Below are positions 14,935 to 21,675 of a DNA stretch of 30,676 nt, piece after piece. Each line of letters starts with the position of its first letter. Positions within the stretch are counted from its first letter, which is position 1. Origin of the DNA: Latescibacteria bacterium UBA6620 (GTDB lineage Bacteria > Latescibacterota > UBA2968); assembly GCA_002433075.1 (NCBI GenBank), contig DJHM01000032.1:84506-115181 (forward strand). The letters run 5' to 3'. The notes under the pieces were generated by a model. The model ran no database searches and was not told the origin of the DNA. It saw nothing but the letters and a program-made list of their open reading frames with translations. The translations under genes were made by a program, and so were the position numbers.

Positions 14935-15258
14935 GTGTATTCAGTCGGAATGACCTATCAGCTGAAGAATCCGAATCTCTATCCGGAATACAAGAAAGCC
15001 CACGACGAACTCTGGCCCGAGCTTGCCGAAGCGATGCAGGCCAACGACGTCAATATGATCATCTACCATTACCAGGGACGCCTGTTCCTCTACGCTACCG
15101 CGCCATCGAAAGAGCATCTCGACCGTAGCCACGAAGGCCCCGTCGCCCGGAAGTGGCTCGAGTATATGGCCACGTTGATGATCACAGACGAGAATGGCAA
15201 GTCGATTATTGAAGAGATGGACGAAGCCTTCGTCTTCGGCGCCATCAAGGGCCCATAG
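14935..15258 (+). CDS. rhaM: L-rhamnose mutarotase family protein
   Basis: A 107-residue dimeric ferredoxin-like-fold epimerase that interconverts alpha and beta anomers of L-rhamnose or a related deoxy sugar. The key YKKAHDELWPEL segment contains Tyr19 and His23, matching the active-site Tyr and His of E. coli RhaM. The ARKWLEYMATLM helix and the final 'IIEEMDEAFVFG' strand are also typical, and the length is exactly that of the family. The start is GTG at 14935, with GGGAGG four bases upstream. Its neighbours are a glycosidase-like protein (divergent) and PhyH 3 (downstream, same strand, 306-nt gap). The mutarotase family is sure; that rhamnose itself is the substrate is likely but not proved. 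Confidence 0.87.
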   Translation: MYSVGMTYQLKNPNLYPEYKKAHDELWPELAEAMQANDVNMIIYHYQGRLFLYATAPSKEHLDRSHEGPVARKWLEYMATLMITDENGKSIIEEMDEAFVFGAIKGP

Positions 15259-15564
15259 TCTGACGTGAACCCAGAATCTTTCACCGCGGAGACCGCAGGG
15301 ATCGCAGAGGACAACATAGGTTCTGCCCCGCAGCAATTTAGGAGATGGAGAAGGGATAGCAGACCACTATGCATCGTACCCACAGTTTTTGGCGCTGAAG
15401 GCGCCGCATCCTGAAGCCCAAGGCGCTGGCGGCCGCGAGGCGGGCAAGCCCTGGGCGCCCAATCAGACCCATATCCGCGCCGCCATCATATCTTTGCGAA
15501 GGAACCCAGTCAACCACGGCGCGTTATCACGAACCTCAACGCTAATCAACGCAAGGGAGAACCG
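15259..15564. other. Intergenic stretch without a supported gene
   Basis: It holds a periodic phrase at 15281-15310 (ACCGCGGAGACCGCAGGGA, then ATCGCAGAGG). This resembles the dispersed 'cgcagagac' type of repeat known from several environmental phyla. It also has a GC-rich patch at 15390-15470 with several short inverted repeats (GGCGCTGAAGGCGCC). AAGGGAGA precedes the PhyH 3 ATG. No small gene or promoter could be supported. Confidence 0.5.
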
Positions 15565-16488
15565 ATGTCCGTCACCGATCACGAACCTTTCGTCGTAGAC
15601 AAAAACCTCGGCGAAAAACTCCATCTCGGTCCTGACGATCTACCCCGCACGAACGCCGACGGTGAACCCGTCATCGATCCGACCCAGGAGCAAAAGTACC
15701 TCTTCGACGCCCGCGGCTGGCTGATCCTCCCTGGCGTCCTCGACTCTGCCGTGGCCGACGAGATGCGGGCCCACGCCGAAGTCGTCCGCGACGACCCCGA
15801 ATCCCTTCCCGAGCACGAACGCAACTACATCTCCGGCCCCCTCGAAAAACTGACCGACCACCCTGTCGTCGTCGGCTTCCTCAACGAATTCCTCGCCCAC
15901 CCCCACCTGTCCGCGCACGACTGCTATGGATTCCGAATGGAAGGCTCCAACGTCCGTTCTCCCTCGGCCGAGCCAGACAAACAGGGCCGCATCAACCCAC
16001 ACAACGGTGGGGGGCTCTTCCGGTTCGCCAACGACTCACATCACTATCAATGCATCCCGGGCAAAGCTTTCAGCGGACTCACCCGCGTCGTCTGGGAACT
16101 CGCGCCCGTCAAGCACGGCCAGGGCGGCACCCTGCTCGCCACCGGCAGTCACAAAGCCGCCTATTCTGCCCCCGAATCGATTCAGGATCGCCACTCCGAA
16201 GTCTGGAACACCTACGAATGTCCGGCAGGCTCCGTCCTCTTCTTCACCGAAGCCCTCGCCCACAGCACCTGTCCGTGGACCAACACCGAGAACGCGCGCG
16301 TCGGCATCTTCAACCTCTACAATAGCGTCGGCTCCCGCTGGGGCTCCTGGCACCCACCCGAAAAACTCGTCGCCCAGATGCCGCCGATGCGACAGACGCT
16401 CTTCCGCGGTACCCACGTCGCCGATAACGTCACCGGATTCCGTTATCACGGACAGAACCAGAAGGATCGACCGCGAGCGGAAGCGTAG
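15565..16488 (+). CDS. PhyH family protein 3 with an H-x-G iron site
   Basis: A 307-residue PhyH-like protein. It keeps the family frame: 'YLFDARGWLILPGVLDSAVA' (45-64), an ATGSHKA turn corresponding to the PGSH element (192-198), the distal His233 in ALAHSTCPWTN and Arg245. The first iron motif reads His146-Asn147-Gly148 in NPHNGGGLFRF, so the carboxylate ligand expected as Asp or Glu is missing. Fe/2-oxoglutarate halogenases have Ala or Gly at this place, leaving room for a halide. Other explanations are a ligand from elsewhere or loss of activity. AAGGGAGA lies just before the ATG. It follows the mutarotase gene on the same strand and ends at a cluster of hairpins. Function unknown. Confidence 0.8.
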   Translation: MSVTDHEPFVVDKNLGEKLHLGPDDLPRTNADGEPVIDPTQEQKYLFDARGWLILPGVLDSAVADEMRAHAEVVRDDPESLPEHERNYISGPLEKLTDHPVVVGFLNEFLAHPHLSAHDCYGFRMEGSNVRSPSAEPDKQGRINPHNGGGLFRFANDSHHYQCIPGKAFSGLTRVVWELAPVKHGQGGTLLATGSHKAAYSAPESIQDRHSEVWNTYECPAGSVLFFTEALAHSTCPWTNTENARVGIFNLYNSVGSRWGSWHPPEKLVAQMPPMRQTLFRGTHVADNVTGFRYHGQNQKDRPRAEA

Positions 16489-16533
16489 CGCAGAGCAGGC
16501 TTTAACGACTCCCGTCACTGCAGTCGTTGCGTC

Positions 16534-16651
16534 CTCGTGCGGAGCACGAGCGTGGCGCTGAGTAATAGACAGGGCCCGGTTCTAGAGAGATATCCTGATA
16601 CCGGGCCAGCTCAAACAAGCCCTCGACTCGCCCCTGTGCTCCGCACGGGGG
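16534..16651. repeat. Cluster of three hairpins between convergent genes
   Basis: Hairpin one is CTCGTGC-GGA-GCACGAG (16534-16550). Hairpin two has arms GGCCCGGT (16573-16580) and ACCGGGCC (16600-16607). Hairpin three is CCCCTGTGC-TCC-GCACGGGGG (16631-16651). The cores of one and three (GTGCGGAGCAC) are inverted copies of each other and flank hairpin two. The set separates PhyH 3 and the SGNH hydrolase and may end transcription from both sides. Confidence 0.6.
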
Positions 16652-16676
16652 CGGTTTTCCGCGCTGGCAGACAACA

Positions 16677-17408
16677 TCAATGTCCGTAGTCCGCTTTTAG
16701 CGTCGACTCGTCCCGCCAGGCCGGGCTGCTCTGCTCGGCCTGCTTCGTCCGCCTCGCCAGGCACGAGCAGTTCTGCGCCAGCACCTCGAAGATCCGGTTC
16801 GCCACGATTCTGTGACCCAGGTCGTTCTGGTGCACGCCGTCGTGATGCACCATCCAGTCCGTCTCCCCACTCGCCGCCAGTAGATCGACATACAGACAAT
16901 CCTGCTCGGCGGCGACCTCCCCGATCGCCGTGTTGAACTGCTTGAAGATCGAAAGATCCGCCTGCTGCCACGTCGGGCCGCCTACCGTGAAGTCGGTCAT
17001 AAAGTAGGGGCCCGGAAGCACGATCACCGGCTCAACCCGCTCACGAATCGTATGGACGATATGGGCCAGCCGCTCTCGAAAGAAATCGAGCGGCGTACCG
17101 CCGCGCGCGTCGTTCAGTCCGTAGGAGATAACGAGCAGATCCGGCTGGTGAACGATTACGTGCTTGTCCAGACGCTCGTCGGCCGCCGGCTTCCCACTGT
17201 GTTCGTAGCAGGAACTGCGTGAAGAAATGACGTTCGCGCCAATCCCCGAATTGACGAACGCCATCGGCGCGGATTGAAAATCATCGATCAGCGCGGCCAG
17301 AACCGAAACCCAGCACCGCTCCGGCGCAGTGCTCCATCCCCCCGCCGTCGTACTCTCTCCCAGCGCGACCATCATCCGGAACTCGTCCACCTTCCAATCT
17401 CGTTTCAT
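16677..17408 (-). CDS. SGNH/GDSL-family hydrolase
   Basis: A 243-residue esterase-type hydrolase of the SGNH fold, which removes acetyl or acyl groups from sugars and lipids. The four blocks are present: Ser19 in ALGESTTAG, Gly55 in VNSGIGAN, Asn99 in SYGLNDARGG and the Asp190/His193 pair in HHDGVHQNDLGH. No signal peptide is visible, so it should be cytoplasmic. The C-terminal 25 residues (CLARRTKQAEQ...) are a short tail beyond the fold. It lies 130 nt downstream of the creatininase-family gene and may share its transcript. The hydrolase assignment is sure; carbohydrate de-acetylation is a fair inference from the neighbouring sugar genes. Confidence 0.87.
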   Translation of the reverse strand: MKRDWKVDEFRMMVALGESTTAGGWSTAPERCWVSVLAALIDDFQSAPMAFVNSGIGANVISSRSSCYEHSGKPAADERLDKHVIVHQPDLLVISYGLNDARGGTPLDFFRERLAHIVHTIRERVEPVIVLPGPYFMTDFTVGGPTWQQADLSIFKQFNTAIGEVAAEQDCLYVDLLAASGETDWMVHHDGVHQNDLGHRIVANRIFEVLAQNCSCLARRTKQAEQSSPAWRDESTLKADYGH

Positions 17409-17538
17409 CGGCTTTTCTCGCGAATGACGCGATAGAGATGGTCTGCCCCTGGTATGTCGAGGCTTTCGATCGTGAAATCACGTCGTCGGGTAGGAGCAAC
17501 CTCCCGGTCGCGATCCATACCACGTGCAATGTTCCACC

Positions 17539-18288
17539 CTAAGACCCGAAAGGCCTCAACGCCCGAATCGATCGCACATCTCTCGCCATCTCCTCCGCTG
17601 ACGCCTCCAGTAACGCTTCACCCATCTCCGCCGTTGCCGGTCTCGGATCACCCACGCCCCCGTGCGCCGTGCGCTGGTCGAACCGATGATAGCTCGCCAC
17701 GCCCGGAACCCGCATCCCGTCCCGTTCCCCATCGGGATCCAGCTGATCGGTCTTAACCAGGTCGGGCCGAATTGCCAGCATCATCGCCGTCTCCGTCTCG
17801 CCCGCGTGGCCGGACCCACCGCCCCCGAGCGTACGGATCTCGTTCAGCCGATATCCCGACGCCCACGCCCATCGCGAATAAAACTCGGCTTCCTCGTTCG
17901 GATACCGCTCCATCAACCGTTGCAGCAACACCTGAATCCCGGCCCCGTTCCCGCCGTGCGAATTCTGGAGCAGGATCTTTCGAAATCCGTGACGAACCAT
18001 CGAGTCGACCATATCCATCATCAGATCCAGATGCGTCGATGATATGGCCGTCACCGTCCCCGGATAACGTGAGTGATGTTGTGAATAGCCCAGCCACTGC
18101 ACCGGTAGCACCAGCACGTCATCGGGCGCCTTCGCGTGAACGCGTCGGGCCACCTCCTGCCCGATAAAACTGTCCGTCCAAACCGGAAGGTGTAGCGAGT
18201 GCTGTTCGCAAGACGCGACCGGAATCAGCACCACGATGTCGCGCGGTAGTTTGTCAACGTCGGGTGACGTCATTTCCCATAATTGCAT
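17539..18288 (-). CDS. Creatininase-family amidohydrolase
   Basis: A 249-residue metal-dependent amidohydrolase of the creatininase family, which includes creatininase, the riboflavin/F420 precursor formamide hydrolase and mycofactocin peptidase MftE. The metal site is readable: Glu28 and His30 in SCEQHSLHLP, Asp39, His111 in NSHGGNG and the Glu164 region in GHAGETETAMM. The usual EQHGxHLP reads EQHSLHLP, with Ser for Gly. AAGGAGG lies five bases before the ATG. Members of this group are common in Latescibacterota-like genomes and mostly lack a known substrate. Creatinine itself is not suggested by the context. Confidence 0.86.
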   Translation of the reverse strand: MQLWEMTSPDVDKLPRDIVVLIPVASCEQHSLHLPVWTDSFIGQEVARRVHAKAPDDVLVLPVQWLGYSQHHSRYPGTVTAISSTHLDLMMDMVDSMVRHGFRKILLQNSHGGNGAGIQVLLQRLMERYPNEEAEFYSRWAWASGYRLNEIRTLGGGGSGHAGETETAMMLAIRPDLVKTDQLDPDGERDGMRVPGVASYHRFDQRTAHGGVGDPRPATAEMGEALLEASAEEMARDVRSIRALRPFGS

Positions 18289-18309
18289 TCCATCCTCCTT
18301 GGGCTTGCC

Positions 18310-18326
18310 ACGGGTCGATGACCCGT
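18310..18326. repeat. Inverted repeat upstream of the creatininase-family gene
   Basis: ACGGGTC-GAT-GACCCGT, a perfect 7-bp repeat with a three-base centre, 22 bp upstream of the creatininase-family start. It could be an operator. Confidence 0.4.
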
Positions 18327-18375
18327 ATTCACAGAAGTCAGATACGATGCAGTCGCCTGAAGCATTCCGCCGACA

Positions 18376-18392
18376 ACCCGATCAGATCGGGT
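18376..18392. repeat. Inverted repeat ACCCGATC-A-GATCGGGT
   Basis: A perfect 8-bp inverted repeat with a single central base, inside a stretch with no intact gene (18289-18831). Confidence 0.4.
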
Positions 18393-18539
18393 ACCACGTT
18401 TGGATCAGGATGCTTGTTCCTACAGATCGTGCAGGCGACGTGGCGGCCCCCGATCCGGAAGCTTAAGATTCACACCGCCAAGAGCCGCGAACCGTAGGTG
18501 AACACGATCGGACAGACCCACGGATTCGGAACTCTCTTC

Positions 18540-18659
18540 GGACAGGGCGACCCTCAGAATTTCGATCGGAGGTGTCGGCAGCGTCCTCAACTCGAACGGC
18601 GCCCCCGGCCGAACGAGAACCGCTGTAAGTCCTTCGGGCATCCCGTAGCTCCGAGACAT
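18540..18659 (-). pseudogene. Remnant of a zinc-type (MDR) alcohol dehydrogenase N-terminus
   Basis: About 34-40 residues, MPEGLTAVLVRPGAPFELRT followed by LPTPPIEILRVALS, look like the first strands of an MDR-family zinc alcohol dehydrogenase. In that family the consensus continues PGEILVRV and a CGxD motif. Three or four codons seem to be missing between PPIE and ILRV, and the sequence after it is not recognisable in frame. A weak possible continuation (CTIC) lies in another frame near 18420-18450. Probably a decayed gene start. Confidence 0.4.
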
Positions 18660-18667
18660 TGATAATT

Positions 18668-18758
18668 GATGATCGAGAATCGATCATCCATTGGGCTGCC
18701 GCGTCGTAGCCCTCAGAGCAAGACCGAGCCCGGCTCATCGATGATCGATTATCGATGA
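18668..18758. repeat. Pair of ATCGAT-rich inverted repeats
   Basis: GATGATCGA-GAA-TCGATCATC (18668-18688) and TCATCGAT...ATCGATGA (18735-18758, 8-base centre), about 47 bp apart. The two share the GATGATCGAT core. They lie between the dehydrogenase remnant and vapB3 and could be ends of a small non-autonomous element or regulator sites. Confidence 0.4.
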
Positions 18759-18831
18759 TTGCCTCAATCTTCTTCAACGCCCCCTCGATTTCGGTCTCCT
18801 GTTTGCTATCGGGTATCCCTCTGGACACTGA

Positions 18832-19047
18832 ATGTTGATATCAGTACATACCCGAGAGATTTCGCCCACTACTTTGGACGCGCTGAAGCGATTGGCAAAG
18901 GCACATCGTCGGTCGCTCCAGGGGGAGTTGCGCTCGATCCTCGAGCGCGGAGCGCGCGGAGCTCCACCGCCCGATCCGGGAAACCTGTCCTGGGTCACGG
19001 TAGACACGAACCTGCCGGAGACCACGTGGTCAAGGCAGGAGATCTAA
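18832..19047 (+). CDS. vapB: VapB/Arc-type antitoxin 3
   Basis: A 71-residue antitoxin. 'TREISPTTLDALKRLAKAHR' followed by RSLQGELRSILERG is the ribbon-helix-helix fold of the FitA/VapB kind. The C-terminal segment WVTVDTNLPETTWSRQEI would bind the toxin. The TAA is followed after one base by the ATG of the PIN toxin (TAA-G-ATG). No clear Shine-Dalgarno sequence precedes the ATG, and the promoter was not identified. It belongs to a different antitoxin group from the two at 4.4 and 6.4 kb. Confidence 0.82.
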   Translation: MLISVHTREISPTTLDALKRLAKAHRRSLQGELRSILERGARGAPPPDPGNLSWVTVDTNLPETTWSRQEI

Positions 19048-19048
19048 G

Positions 19049-19504
19049 ATGCCGACGGACGGTGAGGTTCTCTTTGCCGACACGAACATCTTCCTTTCGG
19101 CCACAGACGTGTCGCGGCCACAGCACGCTTCCGCACGAGACTTGCTGACAACAGCAGCGGAAGGAAGGTTCCACATCGCACTCAGCGGGCAGGTGCTGCG
19201 TGAGTACCTCGTCGTTGCAACACGCCCGGTGGCGGCAAACGGTCTTGGCCTGGAAACGAGGGATGGGTTGCGCAACGTCGAAGTTTTCACAGGACCCCCG
19301 TTCCTGTTCTGCGACGAATCCGAAGCGGTCTCCATTGGCCTTCGAGACCTGATTTCGACCCACAAGCTGTCAGGTAAACGCGTCCACGATGCCAACATCG
19401 TTGCAACGATGCTCGTCCACGGAATCTCCCGCCTGATCACTCAAAACACCCGCGATTTTGAAGACCTCGATGAGATTGCGGCAAGTCGTCTGAACGAAGT
19501 CTGA
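19049..19504 (+). CDS. vapC: VapC-type PIN-domain toxin 3
   Basis: A 151-residue PIN-domain ribonuclease toxin. The acidic residues are Asp11 in FADTNIFL, Glu52 in LREYLVV, Asp114 in HDANIVA and Asp136 in TRDFEDL. The KRVHDANIVATMLVHGISRL segment is typical of one VapC branch and unlike the two other toxins here, so this module was acquired independently. AGGAG lies near the antitoxin end, shortly before the ATG. A hairpin at 19644-19678 is the likely end of the transcript. Confidence 0.9.
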   Translation: MPTDGEVLFADTNIFLSATDVSRPQHASARDLLTTAAEGRFHIALSGQVLREYLVVATRPVAANGLGLETRDGLRNVEVFTGPPFLFCDESEAVSIGLRDLISTHKLSGKRVHDANIVATMLVHGISRLITQNTRDFEDLDEIAASRLNEV

Positions 19505-19643
19505 ACAGACGGCATCCACGCAACGCCGCCAACCGAATCACCCCTTGGAACCCCCTCCCAAGAATTGAAACAGTCAGCTGACCGTCATGAAGTAGCATCT
19601 ACGGCCTTTCGAGCACGGTTTCGCCTGTGAATCGAAGAAGAAT

Positions 19644-19678
19644 AACGCCCCCGCGCAACTCTTGCGCTCGAAGGCGTT
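19644..19678 (+). terminator. Nested hairpin after vapBC3
   Basis: The outer stem is AACGCC (19644-19649) with GGCGTT (19673-19678). The inner stem is GCGCAA (19653-19658) with TTGCGC (19662-19667). Only a weak T-rich tail follows. It lies 140 nt after vapC3 and 64 nt before the next start, so it could instead act as a leader hairpin of the next gene. Confidence 0.45.
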
Positions 19679-19741
19679 TCGTTGTGAACTTCACTCCTGA
19701 ATTGTTCGGCAATGTTTCCTGACCAGGGAAAGGAACCTGCG

Positions 19742-21499
19742 ATGTTATCCATCGACACCCCGATGGCCCCACCCGAGTGGGCGCTCCTCGAACGTCAGTT
19801 GTTGAAAGCCCAGAGCGACGCCTGCGAGGCGTTCTACGATCACTACTTCGACGAGCGCGGCTACCTCCTGTGCGTCCCGCGCTGGGGCGGCGACGACGGC
19901 CCCGACGACGCGGCAGAGAACCAGCTCAACTGGACGATGCTCCACGCCCTCGGCGGCTCGGACTCCGTACTCGATCTCTTCAAGAAGGGCTGGGAAGGCC
20001 ATCTGCGCCAGTACACTGAAGCGAAGACCGTCGAGGTCGACCTCGGCCGTGACGGAATGTATTACAAAGAGTTTCCCGTGATGTTCGACTGGTTCCACAA
20101 CGGGGAAGGCTACTCCGCCTTCAACCTCCAGGCCCTGTCCGACCCGTATGACGAAGCCCGCCGGATTCGAGTCCGTCGCTACGCCGGCTTCTACAACGGC
20201 GAGGACCCTCAGGCCGACAACTACGACCCCGAACACAAAATCATCAAAAGCTGCTTCAACGGCAGCCGCGGATCGCTCCTCCGCAAGGCGACCGGATTGG
20301 ATTGGGCCGGCGACCCGATCGAGATCGAAGGCCGCTTCCGTCTGGGCCATGGCGAGCGATCCTACGAGGAGATGGTCGCCCACTTCAAGGACTACAACGA
20401 CATCGTCGGCGACAACCCGATGAACCTCGCCACCACCTTCCTCGCGCTGAACGCCTATATGCTCGACCACGAGGAAAAGTATCGCGACTGGGCGCTCGAG
20501 TACATCGACGCCTGGTGCGATCGAACCGTCGAGAACGGCGGCATCATCCCCACTAACATCGGTCTCGACGGCACCATCGGCGGCGAGACGGAGGGGAAAT
20601 GGTACGGCGGCATCTACGGCTGGGGCTTCACCGTCACCGTTCCCCAGACCGGCGAACTCGCGCACCGCACCTACTCGCACACCCGCGCCATTAACGGCTT
20701 CGGCGTCGGCACCCTGCTCACCGGCGACCCTCGCTACGCCGACACTTGGCGCGGTGTCATCGACTACATCAACAACAACGCTCGCGAGATCGACGGCAAG
20801 ACCAAGTGGCCGAACGCCTACGGCGATTATTTCGGTGAGGAAGATTGGTACGACTGGAAGGACACGCCCTTCTCGTCAGGTGCGATGGAAGTCTGGTACT
20901 GGTCGATGAACCCCGACGACGTCAAACACGTCGAGCACGACCCCTGGGTGAAGTATCTGGAAGGAAAGAACGAGGACCATCCGACGACCGCGCTGAAGGA
21001 TGCCCTCGAACGGGTCCGCAAGGATATGGAAGAGATGGCCGACGACGCCTGTTCGTCCGACACCCGGCTCTCGGACGATATGAACCACATCAACCCCGCC
21101 AAGACCCAGACCCTGACGCAGCTGATGCTCGGCGGTCTCCCCACCGGCCGTGTCGGATCCCCGCTCTACAGTCGCCTCCGTTACTTCGATCCCGACCGCC
21201 GTCGCGCCGGCATCCCCGACGACGTCGCCGCCCTCGTCGAGAAACTCTCCGACGACGCTGTCACCGTCAGCCTCGTCAACGTCAACCCCGTCGAGACGCG
21301 GACCGTCGTCATCCAGGGCGGCGGCTACGCCGAACACGACATCACGCGCGTCTCCGTCGAAGGCGGCGAGAGCATCGACCTGGGCAGCAGCGCGTTCACC
21401 GTCCAACTGGCCCCCGGCTGCGGCGCACGCCTACAGATGGGAACGAGCCGCTACGCCAACAAGCCGACCGTCACCTTCCCGTGGGACCGTATGTCATAG
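19742..21499 (+). CDS. Large protein of unknown function, probable alpha/alpha-barrel
   Basis: A protein of 585 residues; the ATG at 19742 is chosen because AAGGA lies eight bases upstream, while the in-frame ATG at 19712 has none. No named family is recognised with certainty. The N-terminal and middle parts (to about residue 470) are helical and rich in Trp, Tyr and acidic residues. Examples are CVPRWGGDDGPDDAAENQLN, TTFLALNAYMLDHEEKYRDW and YGGIYGWGFTV. This pattern recalls six-hairpin alpha/alpha-barrel sugar enzymes such as lyases and glucuronyl hydrolases. The last 100 residues (DDAVTVSLVNVNPVETRTVV) look like a beta domain. No signal peptide. A role in sugar breakdown is a guess from fold style and neighbours. 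Confidence 0.65.
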   Translation: MLSIDTPMAPPEWALLERQLLKAQSDACEAFYDHYFDERGYLLCVPRWGGDDGPDDAAENQLNWTMLHALGGSDSVLDLFKKGWEGHLRQYTEAKTVEVDLGRDGMYYKEFPVMFDWFHNGEGYSAFNLQALSDPYDEARRIRVRRYAGFYNGEDPQADNYDPEHKIIKSCFNGSRGSLLRKATGLDWAGDPIEIEGRFRLGHGERSYEEMVAHFKDYNDIVGDNPMNLATTFLALNAYMLDHEEKYRDWALEYIDAWCDRTVENGGIIPTNIGLDGTIGGETEGKWYGGIYGWGFTVTVPQTGELAHRTYSHTRAINGFGVGTLLTGDPRYADTWRGVIDYINNNAREIDGKTKWPNAYGDYFGEEDWYDWKDTPFSSGAMEVWYWSMNPDDVKHVEHDPWVKYLEGKNEDHPTTALKDALERVRKDMEEMADDACSSDTRLSDDMNHINPAKTQTLTQLMLGGLPTGRVGSPLYSRLRYFDPDRRRAGIPDDVAALVEKLSDDAVTVSLVNVNPVETRTVVIQGGGYAEHDITRVSVEGGESIDLGSSAFTVQLAPGCGARLQMGTSRYANKPTVTFPWDRMS

Positions 21500-21675
21500 G
21501 GGTTGACCGACCCATAGAGGGTCAAACCCTTGTCGCGTCGTAAATTCAGGAACCCGCCGGCAGGGAATCTTGCCAGGCGGATGCCACCGTCATACCGACA
21601 GGGGAAAAAGACACCCCTTCTCCCATTCGGAGATCCTTGATCGTCAATCGGACCTCGAGCCCCGAAGGGGCGACC

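Noticed and set aside
18463..18828. A 121-codon minus-strand frame over the repeat region
   Set aside because: Its translation follows the inverted repeats (IIDNRSS-type stretches) and carries no domain; the dehydrogenase relic lies in another reading frame.
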